From Sarcocystis neurona (Eukaryota > Apicomplexa > Conoidasida > Eucoccidiorida > Sarcocystidae): DNA of 64,000 nt. The position numbers were made by a program, and so were the translations under genes. Position 1 is the stretch's first letter. Every line of letters begins with the position of its first letter. Below the pieces are notes generated by a model that had not been told where the DNA came from, searched no databases, and saw nothing but the letters and a program-made list of their open reading frames with translations. This document shows positions 49,707-61,882 of this stretch, one piece after another. The stretch spans positions 261,903 through 325,902 of the forward strand of contig KL647333.1 in NCBI GenBank assembly GCA_000727475.1. The letters run 5' to 3'.

Positions 49707-51019
49707 GGACTCAAGTTGAAGCGAACAGCTGTTCATCAATTAATGCGCGGACTTGCAGCGGCAGTTGACGACACCTACGTGAGACATCGACGCGCCCCGA
49801 CACATGCACGCAAGGCCAGGCGCACCCAACAGCTGCAGCTCTTAATGGAGGGTTAAAAGAAGTATTACACCTGTATAGGAGAGCCACTTCCGGGCTATTT
49901 TGTTGACGCCGTACAAGTGACCTGCTGTCGTTGAAGCCCAGCAGCTCCTCACCCCGCGGCGCGTATCCTGCAGCGCCCGCACTTCTTACAGAGTCAGGGT
50001 CTTGCCACGCTGCAACAGCTATCCTTGCTGTTCCTGTTTTCTGTGGAGCAGCATTCCAGAGACACATCTAGGCTAGTCACGAATACGCTGCTGGAAAGAG
50101 GTCGAACCTTTTATACTCGAGCCGGTGCCAACTCGCGCCACAGAAGCCGATTTTCAATCCTCTCCTTAATGGCTGCCATACATAGACGTCCTGTAACACG
50201 TTATGCAATCACCAGAAATGACCTACCCTGCTTTTAGCAGTGTTAGCAGGCAGTGGGGAAGTGCAAGTTTGTATCTTCCATATACATCGAAACAAGACGC
50301 GACGACAGTCTGATCACATTGGCAAACGAAGTGAAAGAGTCTCAAGTGCTGTAGTGAAATTTGAAGCGAAAAAGTCTGCGTGTACACAACTGTATTTTCT
50401 TGGATGGGCGAGGGTGTCGGATCAGGCGCTGGCCGTGACACCGGTTATCAGCCTTGACGTGTTGTCGCAATTTCTTGTTGAGTCACAGGGCCTGCATATC
50501 GCCAAGCCCCTAGAACTTCTAAACCAACGTAGGCCCTATTTCGTGACGTTATTCCCTCGGAAGACACTCCAGAGTACATGACGTTGTACAAAGCACGTAA
50601 GCAGGGTTCGTCATTTCAAGCTGCATACCTCCCCAACCACACACAGGTAAAAAGTCCCAAGCCTTTGCATCTTCGTGGAACGCGTGACAAAAACACATGC
50701 TCCTGCACATGATCTTTTGTCCCCCCTCCGATGCTTTTGCTTTCAGATGTCTGGAAAGATTCAAGTTATCGTGCACGTGAACACCTTGCTGGATGACACG
50801 CGGTGGGAAGGCGTGCCACAGGTTTATCTGCGTAGTTCATTACGTCACATTTTGGCCTGCAGGCCTGAAGTCCAGGCGAGGGCTCTGCAGCAGTTCAATA
50901 TAGCAGCACACAGAATAAAAATAGAATGGTTGCATCTGTTCTGTGCTATCTCTTGCAGTGTCTATTTTCTAAAACGTGAATTGCGGGGCACAGCTGGAGG
51001 CTGCGACGTCCCGGCCTAA
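49707..51019 (+). CDS. Candidate last three exons of a gene, unknown product
   Basis: Exon 49707-49778 follows an exceptionally long pyrimidine tract (about 45 bases, ending CCTCTTGAG) and ends ACCTAC|GTGAGA. It reads GLKLKRTAVHQLMRGLAAAV and DDTY. Exon 50483 to about 50542 follows CAATTTCTTGTTGAG, reads SQGLHIAKPLELLNQRRPYF and would end TTC|GTGACG. Exon 50747-51019 follows CTCCGATGCTTTTGCTTTCAG and runs 90 codons to TAA at 51017, starting MSGKIQVIVHVNTLLDDTRW and containing a helix-like ILACRPEVQARALQQFNIAA. All junctions are phase 0. The last exon alone is the best part, and its ATG could even be a start codon. Alternatively, the first exon continues to a stop at 49856 as a terminal exon. 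No family is recognised. Confidence 0.28.
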
Positions 51020-54000
51020 CGAGCAGTAGTCTCGCAGCAGCACGACGAAGACGAACAACTGGAAAAGAGAGTAGAACGAAGTGCGCCTTATCACAATGGA
51101 ATGTTTTACAGTGCAGCCCACGGGCCCCTGGGAATACAACACTTCCTCTTTGCGTTGTGGTTTGTGTTTCCACGTACCGCAGCGTCATAGAGGAGGACAT
51201 GATGGCAAGTTGGCAGCCTGAGTTACACTGCAGTAAACTGAGTTTATACAGTGACTGCAGCTCTTGTGCCCACCTGTTCAAGCATTTCCCACTCTCATGC
51301 TCTGCAGCAACAGCCCGAAGAGACGTTCACGCTCTGCAGCATCGCGGTTTCCGCCAGGAGCTCACTTGGGGTTGAAGACTCCCCTGTATAATGATCAACT
51401 ACAGCGTTGTGTCCAGATCGTGCTATTCGTTGATTTTGTCTTTGAAGGTCTTTGATACTGGTTTAGGTTGATCCGCAAGACTTGAAAAAGGAGACGTGCC
51501 CGACGTTCGCCGAATTCCCGTGCTGGATTTTGCACCTCTGTCTACCCGTTTCCTGTCCCGAGAGCCCAGTGCAAAAAGAGAAGGCGACAGAGTTCATTTT
51601 TCGTCCTCGTCCACCCGCTGTCAACCGTGTTTTTAACAGTAGACTCTTCCGACTTCATGTCCTCGTTCTCACCAGCGTACGTGCTAGTGGTGGTGCATTT
51701 ACGGTGCCAGTTTAACAGCTGAATAGCGTGTAACGCTGCTCAACATGATGCGTCACGGATTCTTGACTGTCGGTGGGCACCCCGGATTTAGCGTTTTTCA
51801 GGGTGTCAGAGCGGCTTCAAAAATAATGAGTGACGTACAACGCGGAAAGCTAACATGTGGATAATGCTTTGCACAAATGAATTGTTGTCCCGCCTAAAAT
51901 GCTACGACATTATTGAGTAACTGTTATTTAGGCAGCTCCCTCTTGGTGCTGAAAGGGTCACCAGGGCAGCCAGACATATTCGCGGCTCACCCCTCTGATT
52001 CGACGTAGACTCCATGACGAGTTCTACGCAGCTTTGCAGTCAGACATCCAAATGCCTTCAACTGTCTCTCGTATGCAGTCGTGCCCATGATATTTGGGTG
52101 GGTATTGCCAACTGGCTCTGCAAGACCGGCCACGAAAGGCTGCCGCTACTGTCACCTTTACCTGCGGACATGACGCAACATCTGAGAAGCTGCTGCTGAG
52201 GGGTTAAAGGGTGCTTCGGCAGACATGTTTTTGCTCGGCTGAAGGGATTCTCGGCAGCTGTGGCTGTTTAGTAACATCGGAACGAAGAGAGAACCGAGTG
52301 CACTACATATTTGCTGACACACAGGGACAAACGGTTCACGCAAGAGACTACCCTAAAGAGCATGGACTTCCGTGCTTGTTCACCGTTATTCGTTGCTCCA
52401 AGACATCTGCTACCTCCTGGTAAGGTTGGTGTATATTATATGACAGAGAAAGAATGTTTTACCCTTCAGCATTAGCAGAGACATGCCACAAGCATTTACG
52501 AATTCCCCGAGACAACATCTAAATAAAGTTGCACCCACGCTGTGTGCATCGGCGCCTTTAGCAACTCCCAAGATTTCTTTGTCTGGCAGTAGGGCAAGTG
52601 CGTTTACACTCGCGTATACTTTCTACGTCCTGATGGAATTGCTGGTGCTCGTCTGGTGCCTTAAAGGAGGAAAAATCTTACGAAGAGAAATCATTTCTCA
52701 TGTCACCGAAATCTGCCACAAATGCCCTCTCAGAATGCGGTTCAAGGGAGTGGAAAGTATCTACCACAATGCTTTTTGTTGTCGTCTACTAGTGTCTGCT
52801 GTCAGTGCAACTGCAACAGCACCCACACGAGTTTCATAGTCGCGCCCAAGGTCCAGGTCATCCACGACTCACCTCCGACTACTGCAGCTTTGCATCACTG
52901 AGCTCCACAAATGCATAACACGGACAAGAAGGGTTCAAAGGTCTCCAGCGCTAGACGCCATCGCACCCTCGCAGGATTCATCCTGCACTCAAAGCCCCAA
53001 CAGGCAAAGAATACAGTTCGTCGCCCAATTCCCTGGCAATTTCTAGAAGCAGTGCCAAACATCCCCCTTTCCTCCGGTAAGAGGTTTTCAGGTTACTACG
53101 ATCTGCAACGAGCTGCTCTTCGTCAGCGAGAAGGAAACGAGATCAACACAGTCCGCAGGTTCACTGCGAACACTTTTCTTTTTGCTTGTGGTGATCTATG
53201 ATGTCCTTTTACTGAAGTGTCGCCAGCAAGGACCTCAGAGCAGGACAAAGGAATCAGCAGTAGTGCAACAGCCTAAGTCTGCTGCAGAACTGTCGCCTTG
53301 GCGCAAGCTTGCCGAGCAGTTCAGCGACACACGACAAACGACACCGTCAACGCTTTTGTTCAATAGGACACTACGTGACGCCAAACTTCTTTTCACGCCC
53401 TCGAGCTAACCAAAACGTCTTCCTCAAATATTGCCGTCCTCTGCGCCTTCACACGCTGGTGTCCCCTGCTCGTGTCAGCGGACTGCACACGACATGAGGT
53501 TGCACGCTCAGCACGACGCCCCACGTCCGATGCTTTTGGGAGACTCAGCTTTTCTGATACGTGAAACATGCACAGAACACAAAAAGCAAGGCAACACCAT
53601 TCAAAGCTGAGCTGCTGTCACTTGTGACCCCACAAGCTCTCAATGTCTTCAGTCTGGCGTTCCACCCTCAAGAGAACTGTGCATTCGTCGAAACAACATT
53701 CCAGCGCCAGACACGTAAACACGAGGTTACCCATGAGCGTATTGACTACTGGGAATGGACGGGACGTAGAACCGCGGCGCTCCCTGTAGTTCGTCCAAAA
53801 TCTGGGTGGACCTATACGCCGCGCTCCAAAAGAACGCAGAACGATTTCCAAAAGGAACAAGGCGTGGATGCAGCGTTCTACCGTGAAAATCTAGCTGAAT
53901 GTAACCCGTGCACAACTGTTATATAAATATTCACCAAGGCAACTTCCTACGCTCCGCCACCACCACAGGAGGGCATACTGCGACGTCATCGAGAAAACGT

Positions 54001-54849
54001 CGGGTACTCTTGTGGGAATGGCCCCTCCTCCTTCGCATCTCTACAAATGAGTAAGCAAGGCTCAGTCTTCCTTAGCGTCCGTTTTCCGCGTGGGCTTCAC
54101 TGGCCGTGACCACGCAATCCTGTCTAGTGATTCCAGTGCCCAAGCATCCGCGTATGGACAAGTGTGCGCAGCAAAGGCATTGCCAGTCCCTTGAATGTCG
54201 AACCTCTGGAAGTACGAGAAGGATCCCATATTCTTCTGCAGCCTGACTGCAACACACATTCGAACCATTCTCGTTTTTGCGCGCCACTCAAGGAAGCTCG
54301 GTACGGGAAGTTTAACAATTCAACCACGACCTTTAGTACCATATTAGAGCTCTGTGTTGTGGAATCGCGTCTCTGGGCTGCCAGGCCTGTTTACCGGTGG
54401 CAGGACAGAGGCTGGAGTGAGTTTAACGCACTCACGTTCAAGACCGAAGGATGCGAATCAAAAAAGTGGAGTAACAGTGAAATGCCTAGACGTCTGTACT
54501 TGTTGACAGGCCCGTTCAGCATGCATGCACGTTACGTCTTCTCTCCAGGGTTCAGGCGAAGTGCAGGGGCCTCAATACAGAAGTGTTTTTCAAAAGGCTC
54601 TGTCGTTTCACAGCGTTCACACGGCATATCAAGTCACTAGAAGTGTCCGAAGCTCTTCGGTAACGTGAAACTACGACTGTAGAAGCCCTCTAGACTACCC
54701 TCGATTGGACACAAAGTGCCCCTCAGTACAACCGTCATTCAGGTCTCAAGTCCGGGTTTCATCTATCCATCCGATGGTCGAAGAGCGAAATCGATTCCAA
54801 ACTCAAGATGCGGTCTAAAAAGGGAAAAAGTGGCACGCTTCGCAAACTC
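51020..54849. other. No supported gene
   Basis: Frames reach 121 codons (53561-53926, +) and 158 codons (54164-54640, +) without motifs or splice partners. No similarity to the downstream repeat units could be seen before about 54.85 kb. Confidence 0.4.
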
Positions 54850-55494
54850 TGTGCCACCCGTGAACGGTGTCGATTCCACCAAACTGGTCCATCTCCGACT
54901 TTCGTTTTTATGCTCCTTATCGTCAGTTTCGGATACACCTTTTCACCCCTGAAGAACTCAATATCGCAGACGTGGCAGCCCCACGTGTGCTGCACCTCTT
55001 TTGCAACTCACCTTGTACTAACGCAAAGTGGCATCTATAGGCTGCACTACTGCATGTCAAGGACGGTTCACCTAGTACTTGGAAGTATTCTGGGCTAATC
55101 GCGCAACAGCCTCAGCAGCCTCCATCCTGCAGCTCGGCGTAAAGGTGCCCTTAGGACAATTAGGTGCCCGTGTCCAAATCCATGATATTTGACCTTGCGC
55201 TACGCTATAATTCAGAGCACAGACAAAATGTCATCGCCTGCGCAGTTGTCAGAATACCAGTGCAGCATGCCTAAAGTCTCAGCAAGTGCTCCGACGCTCT
55301 GAATCAAACGAAGAAATAAGGTTGACCCTTTCTGTCAAGCCGTTCTTCTGGTACGTCTCCTCCCACGCACAGCGTCCAAAGCTGTCAGCGAAAGCACAGT
55401 AGCCAGCCGCGTCGAGTCTGCGCTGCTACAAAGGCACGTGCCGACGTGCTATTTGAGCTCACTGTCTGCGCACGTTTCCCCAAACAAACTGATA
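54850..55494. repeat. Partial repeat unit, 3' end of a preceding copy (uncertain left edge)
   Basis: Bases around 55035-55400 align with the region about 7.25 kb downstream (62290-62650). For example, AGCGAAAGCACAG occurs at about 55388 and 62636, and GCACTACTGCAT near 55048 corresponds to GCACCACTGCAT near 62297. This places it as the 3' end of an upstream unit of the same array. Similarity fades gradually, so the left edge is approximate. Confidence 0.5.
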
Positions 55495-57065
55495 TGGCGA
55501 CGAATTCACGGCTTCGGCCATGGTAGGTTGTACGACTGAAGGATATCCTGAAGCCTGCAAAATGGATACAATACACTACAGAGGAATCCCTTCCGTTACC
55601 TCATGTGGTATCGCCTTAGCGGCATTCAAACACGCATCACCCCTGCACGCTGGAGTGGACCCCAGCTGCTGCGGACGGCTAACCAGACCTGCAGAGTCAG
55701 CGCCTTACGATCACACGCCATCGAATGTTCTCCTTCCTCTCCTTGCCTCTTGTTCACTCCATTACAGTCCACAGGACAACAAAAGCCAATTCATTCAGCC
55801 GTACCTGTTGCCACGTTGCCGCTGACGCTGCAAAAGCCCTCACTCCGGTACCCCTCTGCCCAGTAACTCCCTACACCTGACACCCACGACTTTGAGTGAC
55901 GACACTAGATGTTGACGCGCGATTTGCAACGCCACCGACGCGCAGTACCCTGCCTTCGTAGTTGTGCTCACCCGTCAGTCATCAACCTCCTCCTCGGCGT
56001 CACCCTCCCAAAATCACCATTTCACACTTGTCGCTCCAGTGCCGCGGACAACCTAGGAAATTTCAATCCCACAGGCGCACTGGGAACTGTGTGAGGCCTG
56101 TTGCACAGGGAGGACTGCACTGCAATACGCTGTCCTGGAAACATACTACATGTGCGGTGCGGGTGTTGCCTTGGGTGCCGGCTTCCCTGAAGCATGCTTG
56201 AGCACCACTGTCAGGATAATCCAGGCAGCTGGATAAATGCAGTTGTAAGTCCCTGGAGGACGACGAAGCCAGACTGTACATCGTGAGCGCACCGTAAGTC
56301 CGGGGTAGCGCAACGCATGAGATGCGACGGCAGACGACTGTCGGCTGTCCGGTCGACCGCTCGTGGCGCAGGACATCCACCTTTGCGCATCTTCCGACGT
56401 TCCGGAACGAACAGCCCCGCAGGATTTCAGCCTTGCACTTCATGCTGAACTGCAGGTTTTGTTAGCTGTTTTCGATCACTCGGTGTTCTGCTGTCGATCT
56501 GTCAAATGTATTGGGAGACCAGCGCATTCTCTTTACGCCCACACACCAGTTTCGCCAGCCCTATGCACGCGTGAAACCGTAGGACTGTATAGGTGACGCC
56601 GAAGCCCTTCAGGGTGACCTGCCCACCCCTTTTTGTTGCAGAGTTTCTCGTCGCGCAGCCATCGGACTCAGTCCCTTCTACTCAGATCCCATGCTCTGTG
56701 GAGCGTCCTATCCCACGAAGGATCACGCATGGCTTGCGCAGAAGGGAAGGCTTCCAGATTCCAGAAAAGATCGAAATAGGGACACGAGACGGCAGGTTTC
56801 GCACGAGAGTAGTTCTGTCTGAACAATTCTTGTGCTTGAACTACGGTGGACGTCAAAACGTCGCTGCCCGCCTGATCCGACAAACACAACTCCTTTGACT
56901 TTTCCGGAGGTTCTCATCTCTCACTACTGTGCCGTCGCCAACAAGGATGTGAGCGCAAAAAAACAGCCTGAGACGATGAACAGTAACGCCGACCTGCTCA
57001 AGAGCTGCACCTTTGATGCTCACCTGTCCCATCAAGTCACCAACACTTGACAGACTACTGCACTA

Positions 57066-57257
57066 ATGCTCCTGTCGATGGGCAGCAGAGTATATCCAGG
57101 TTCCTTCGCACGCCTGCGCGCGCATCAGTGCACCATTCTCAAACCTCTCCATTCTCCACTCGTGCCTGTGCCGGTCTCCTTGATTTCATCAGTTGACAGT
57201 CTAGACCCCGTCCACAAGAGGCGAGATCACGTGCTACGAAAGACGCCTCACGGCTAG
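57066..57257 (+). other. 63-codon frame retained in two repeat units
   Basis: An ATG-initiated frame (MLLSMGSRVYPGS, with LHSPLVPVPVSLI, ending RKTPHG) has a counterpart at 60613-60804 with the same length, no indel and the same stop, at about 65% amino-acid identity. In unit 2 the start codon is TTG, and amino-acid changes clearly outnumber silent ones. By my count the per-site rates are similar, so selection for a protein is not evident. It may simply be a neutral frame that has escaped stops. Confidence 0.3.
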
Positions 57258-57619
57258 TACCTTTGGGACAGTCAGCTCTCCCGTCACCTGCATTGTACAG
57301 ACACCACAAAACGACGCCGTTGATGTTTCCGCTGCAGTCATCCGTTACCCGTGTGCTCTCAAGCGCCGCCACTCCGGGGTTTCCGACTCACCGAAAATTG
57401 TAGTCGCCGCATTAGGTCATTCTGCCGCACAGCACGTACGCACGTTACTACACACGACAGGGCCAACCAGTAGACCCCGAGGTCATTTACACGTTTGTCG
57501 CACGCTGCGGCCCGTTCACAATCTGCCTGCACATAGCAACGGCGCCCAGACGCAATGATGCACGCGCCCAAAAGCGAGAAAAGGTTGGTGCAGCGCTGCA
57601 CTACGAGATGCCGACGGCC

Positions 57620-58396
57620 NNNNNNNNNNNNNNNNNNNNNNNNNNNNNNNNNNNNNNNNNNNNNNNNNNNNNNNNNNNNNNNNNNNNNNNNNNNNNNNNN
57701 NNNNNNNNNNNNNNNNNNNNNNNNNNNNNNNNNNNNNNNNNNNNNNNNNNNNNNNNNNNNNNNNNNNNNNNNNNNNNNNNNNNNNNNNNNNNNNNNNNNN
57801 NNNNNNNNNNNNNNNNNNNNNNNNNNNNNNNNNNNNNNNNNNNNNNNNNNNNNNNNNNNNNNNNNNNNNNNNNNNNNNNNNNNNNNNNNNNNNNNNNNNN
57901 NNNNNNNNNNNNNNNNNNNNNNNNNNNNNNNNNNNNNNNNNNNNNNNNNNNNNNNNNNNNNNNNNNNNNNNNNNNNNNNNNNNNNNNNNNNNNNNNNNNN
58001 NNNNNNNNNNNNNNNNNNNNNNNNNNNNNNNNNNNNNNNNNNNNNNNNNNNNNNNNNNNNNNNNNNNNNNNNNNNNNNNNNNNNNNNNNNNNNNNNNNNN
58101 NNNNNNNNNNNNNNNNNNNNNNNNNNNNNNNNNNNNNNNNNNNNNNNNNNNNNNNNNNNNNNNNNNNNNNNNNNNNNNNNNNNNNNNNNNNNNNNNNNNN
58201 NNNNNNNNNNNNNNNNNNNNNNNNNNNNNNNNNNNNNNNNNNNNNNNNNNNNNNNNNNNNNNNNNNNNNNNNNNNNNNNNNNNNNNNNNNNNNNNNNNNN
58301 NNNNNNNNNNNNNNNNNNNNNNNNNNNNNNNNNNNNNNNNNNNNNNNNNNNNNNNNNNNNNNNNNNNNNNNNNNNNNNNNNNNNNNNNNNNNNNNN
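57620..58396. other. Assembly gap (777 N)
   Basis: A run of N. Frames reported across it are artefacts. It falls inside repeat unit 1, opposite bases of about 61.1-62.08 kb in unit 2, so the missing sequence is probably repeat material that could not be assembled. Confidence 0.99.
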
Positions 58397-60612
58397 GTGG
58401 GGCATTGCCTGCCACACCTTGCCCTGCTGCGGAACAAGTGATCTCTTTCTGACCTCCGTGTCAGCACTGCTCCTCGTTGCATAGTGGCCCGGTATGAGTT
58501 GAGTGCGACAAGTGGTACTGCACAGATCTCCACGTTCAAGGTGTCGTCCCTTCACTCACCACTGACTAATCCAATGTTGCATCGTTAGATTGCAGCACTG
58601 CAAAAGATGGACGTTAAAAACTGATCCGTCGTCCGCGCCAGTTGTCTGGGCTACCTCCCCAGCCGCCGCCCAACAGATGTGCACTAAACATCCCTCAGAG
58701 CAATTGGTTCACATTCGCTGCCCTGGTCTATTATAGCGTTGCTCCGTCGAACATTCGAGAGCATAGGCAGATCACAGTCTTTACACCTGCCGTTTGAACC
58801 CTTTTTGTACAGTCAGCATAACGTATACGCGAGAGCTTTTCTGCGCCTAATTGAAGAAAACGAGACTCAAACGACCAATTGCGACAACCCATCATTCTTT
58901 GTCGTCCTCACCAGAATTTCTGCTTTCAAACAGCCCGCCCGCAAGCCTAGCTATTTCCTTCTCCACCAAGGTTCACTATTCGACAGTTTAGATTATCTTA
59001 CGTGGCACTACCAAGGTTTCACCGGTAGAGATAAGCAAAACTCCCAATCAGGACTGCGAGGCCATGACGTGACATGGCAGTGCATCCAACCGGAGCATGC
59101 AAAATGGACACGGCACTTCATAGCGGCACGCCATCCAACACACCCCAAGCGACGCCGTGTCAGCCACATAGAGACATGTATCATTCCTGCACACTGAAGC
59201 GGACCCCCAGCTGCCGCGTACGGCTGGCCAGTCCTGCAAAGCCAGGGCCTTTCCATCATACGCCATCGAATTTTCTCCTTCCTCTCCTTGCCTCTTGTTC
59301 ACTCCACTACAGTCCACAGGGCAACAGACGCCAATTCATTCAGCCCTACCTGTTGCCACGTTGCCGCTGACGCTGCAAAGGCCCTCACTCCGTCAACCCG
59401 ACGCCCAGTAACTCCCTACCCCTAAGACCCACAGCTTCGTGTGACGACACTAGACGTGGAGGAGCGATTTGCAACGCCACCGGCGCGCAATACCCTGCCT
59501 TCGAAGTTGTGCTCACCCGTCAGTCATCAACCTCCTCCTCGGCGTCATCCTCCCAAAATCACCATTTCACACTTGTCGCTCCAGTGCCGCGCACAATGTA
59601 GGAAATGTCAATCCCACAGGCGCACTGGAAACTGTGTGAGGCTTGCTGTACAGTGAGAGTTGCACTGCAATACGCTGTCCTGAAAATATACTACATGTGC
59701 AGTGCGGGTGTTGCCTTGTCTGCCTACTGCCCTGAAGCGTGCATGAGCACCACTGTCAGGATAATCCAGGCAGCGGGATAAATGCAGTTGTGAATCGCTG
59801 GAAGGCGACGAAGACAGACTATACATCATGAACGCACCGTAAGACTCGGGCAGGTCGACGCATGAGACGCGAGGCAGACGACAGTCGGCTGTCGGGTCGA
59901 TCGCTCGTGGCTGAGGACGTCCATCTTTGCCCATCTTCCGATGTTCCGACGCGAAACGCCCCGCAGGGTGCCAACCATACAGCTCGAGCTGAACTCCAAG
60001 TTCATTACCATTGGAATTCAGCACGTACTGGATTGTATGCAGTCGATTTGTCAAATGTGTTCCGCGGAACATTCAGTGTCGCCCGAATCCACACATCCGC
60101 TCCACGGTCCGTAAGCAAATATAAAACCACAATATTGTATAGATAACGGCACAAGACTTGAAAATGAGCTGGCGTCTGTTTCCTCACGCACGTCCTCTAA
60201 TGTCACAGTCATTGCACAGAGTCAAATTCATCCACTGCTTTCCCTCTGTGGCGCGTCCGAACCCACGAAAGTGCGCGCAGGCTTATCCGGATGCAGAATT
60301 TGCCAGACTGCGGAAGAGGTCGAACACAGGGTCCCTAGACGGCAGAACTCACAATTAGTAATTCTTTGCAAACTACTCTTGCACCGAAGAGAAAAGAACC
60401 CACCACGCCGCAGTCCTTCTACTCCTACGAATAGAGCTTTTTTCGCTGTACCGGAAAGTCTCAACTCTCCCTGTTGTGCCAGCAAAGCCACGGTCGTGAG
60501 GGCAGGACGAGAGCAGGAGTCACGCCATAGTAGCCTAGGCCTCGTGTTGAGCTGCATCATTGATGCTCACCTGTCCCAGCGGTTCCGCAACACCTGAGAG
60601 ACTACTGCGTTA

Positions 60613-60804
60613 TTGCTTCTGTCGATGAGCAGCAGTGTACAGCCAGGCTCCTTGTTGCCCCTGGGGGCGCACGAGTGCACCTGCGTCAAACATCTCCATT
60701 CTCCATTCGTGCCTGTGCCGTTTTCCTTGATCTTATCAGTGGACGGTGTGGACCCCGTGCACAAGACACGAGATCACATGCCAAGAAGAATGCTTCACGG
60801 ATAG
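60613..60804 (+). other. Unit 2 counterpart of the 63-codon frame
   Basis: Same length and stop as the frame at 57066-57257, but it starts with TTG instead of ATG (LLSMSSSVQPGS, ending RRMLHG). See the unit 1 entry for the comparison. Confidence 0.3.
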
Positions 60805-61882
60805 TACCTCTGGGACAGCCAGCTCTTCGGCCACAGGCCAGAACGCTTCACCGACACCGTTCTAATTTTTCGCTGCCATCATTCATTAACCGTAAGCCCT
60901 CGTCGGCCGCCTGTCTAGTCCAGAGTTTCGATTTCATCCGGAAATGTGATCCAGACGAAGCAGCATTCCACCGCACAGCACGTGCATGCGTAACTACATA
61001 GGGCAACACCTGCCAGTCGACACCAGCGGGATTTACATCGCTGGTCTACGCTTCAGCTCGTGAACAATCTGACTAGAGTTAGGAACATCGCCCCGAAGCA
61101 CTAGTGTACAGGTTGAGACGACGGCGTGGATGCTGCACTGCGATAGAACGTGCTGCGTGGAAGTCTGCCGTACCCGATTGTCTCCTGATTGCGAATTCCC
61201 CATCCCTCGACACAAACCGCTAACGCCGTTTTGCACCCATACGCGAGCGCGATACAAAGCTCGGCCTCGACTTCGCCTTCGATGCGGAGCCGTGGAGCTT
61301 CTCGTGATGGTCGTCACGCGCTGCAGTGGCGAGGGTCGCCATTCAGAGGTATCCAGTGCTTTCTCTGCAGTAGTCACATACAAAGATGTATTCACCGCAG
61401 AGGCTCCGTCAATCCTTCGCCTATCGAATTTTGAGGTAGGCTGAAGATATCTAGTTAAGTCCGGTTCCTAATTGCGGCATACACGGACAACGCTTCGCTC
61501 TAATTCGGGTTCAAAGAGCATCTGTACGGCCAGCCGAACACTTCAGCTATAAGAAACATGCGGCACCCTGTTTCGGCTCTGCGTCGTCGAGTAGCGTCGT
61601 TGAGCTGGCACGTCGCTTTAGCCGCATCAGGATAAAGACGTGATGAAGTGCACTACCTTTAAGCTAAAAACACAGAGGTATGATTCAGAAATGAGAGAAC
61701 TCACTAAAATATGTGTGACCTCTGCGCGTGTTGACGCTGCCGAGCAGGAAATGTTCTCGTTTCGTCGTCCTACGTAGTTCTGCCGGAATCAACAAGCATT
61801 GACACGGAAACACCTTTCGGGAAGCTGGGTGGTGTCAGCGTTTGCCTGTGTCTCACGCTCCACAGCAACAGTTCCTCTGACA

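Larger units (their letters stand above)
55495..59040. repeat. Tandem repeat unit 1, about 3.5 kb, contains assembly gap
   Basis: Aligned with unit 2 across 55.5-57.6 kb at an offset of about 3545 bases, with long stretches of high identity in 55.70-56.35 kb and in 57.0-57.3 kb. For example, the 12-mer CACCCGTCAGTC is at 55969 and 59514, and TGATGCTCACCTGTCCCA is at 57014 and 60561. The 3' part (58.4-59.0 kb) aligns with 62.1-62.76 kb at an offset of about 3690-3705. The true length is unknown because 777 bases are missing. No long conserved ORF was found. On the minus strand a block near 56200-56250 reads NCIYPAAWIILTVVL and is identical in unit 2. Confidence 0.85.

Noticed and set aside
49425..49739. 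Basic minus-strand ORF containing KKKRK
   Set aside because: The Lys/Arg run is simply the reverse complement of the pyrimidine tract before the plus-strand acceptor at 49706.
57359..58555. Open frames of 277-398 codons
   Set aside because: They exist only because 777 Ns were read through; the real flanking pieces are short.
59863..59870. TGAGACGC, similar to a Toxoplasma promoter element
   Set aside because: The equivalent position in repeat unit 1 is TGAGATGC and no transcription unit follows; single 8-mers are uninformative.
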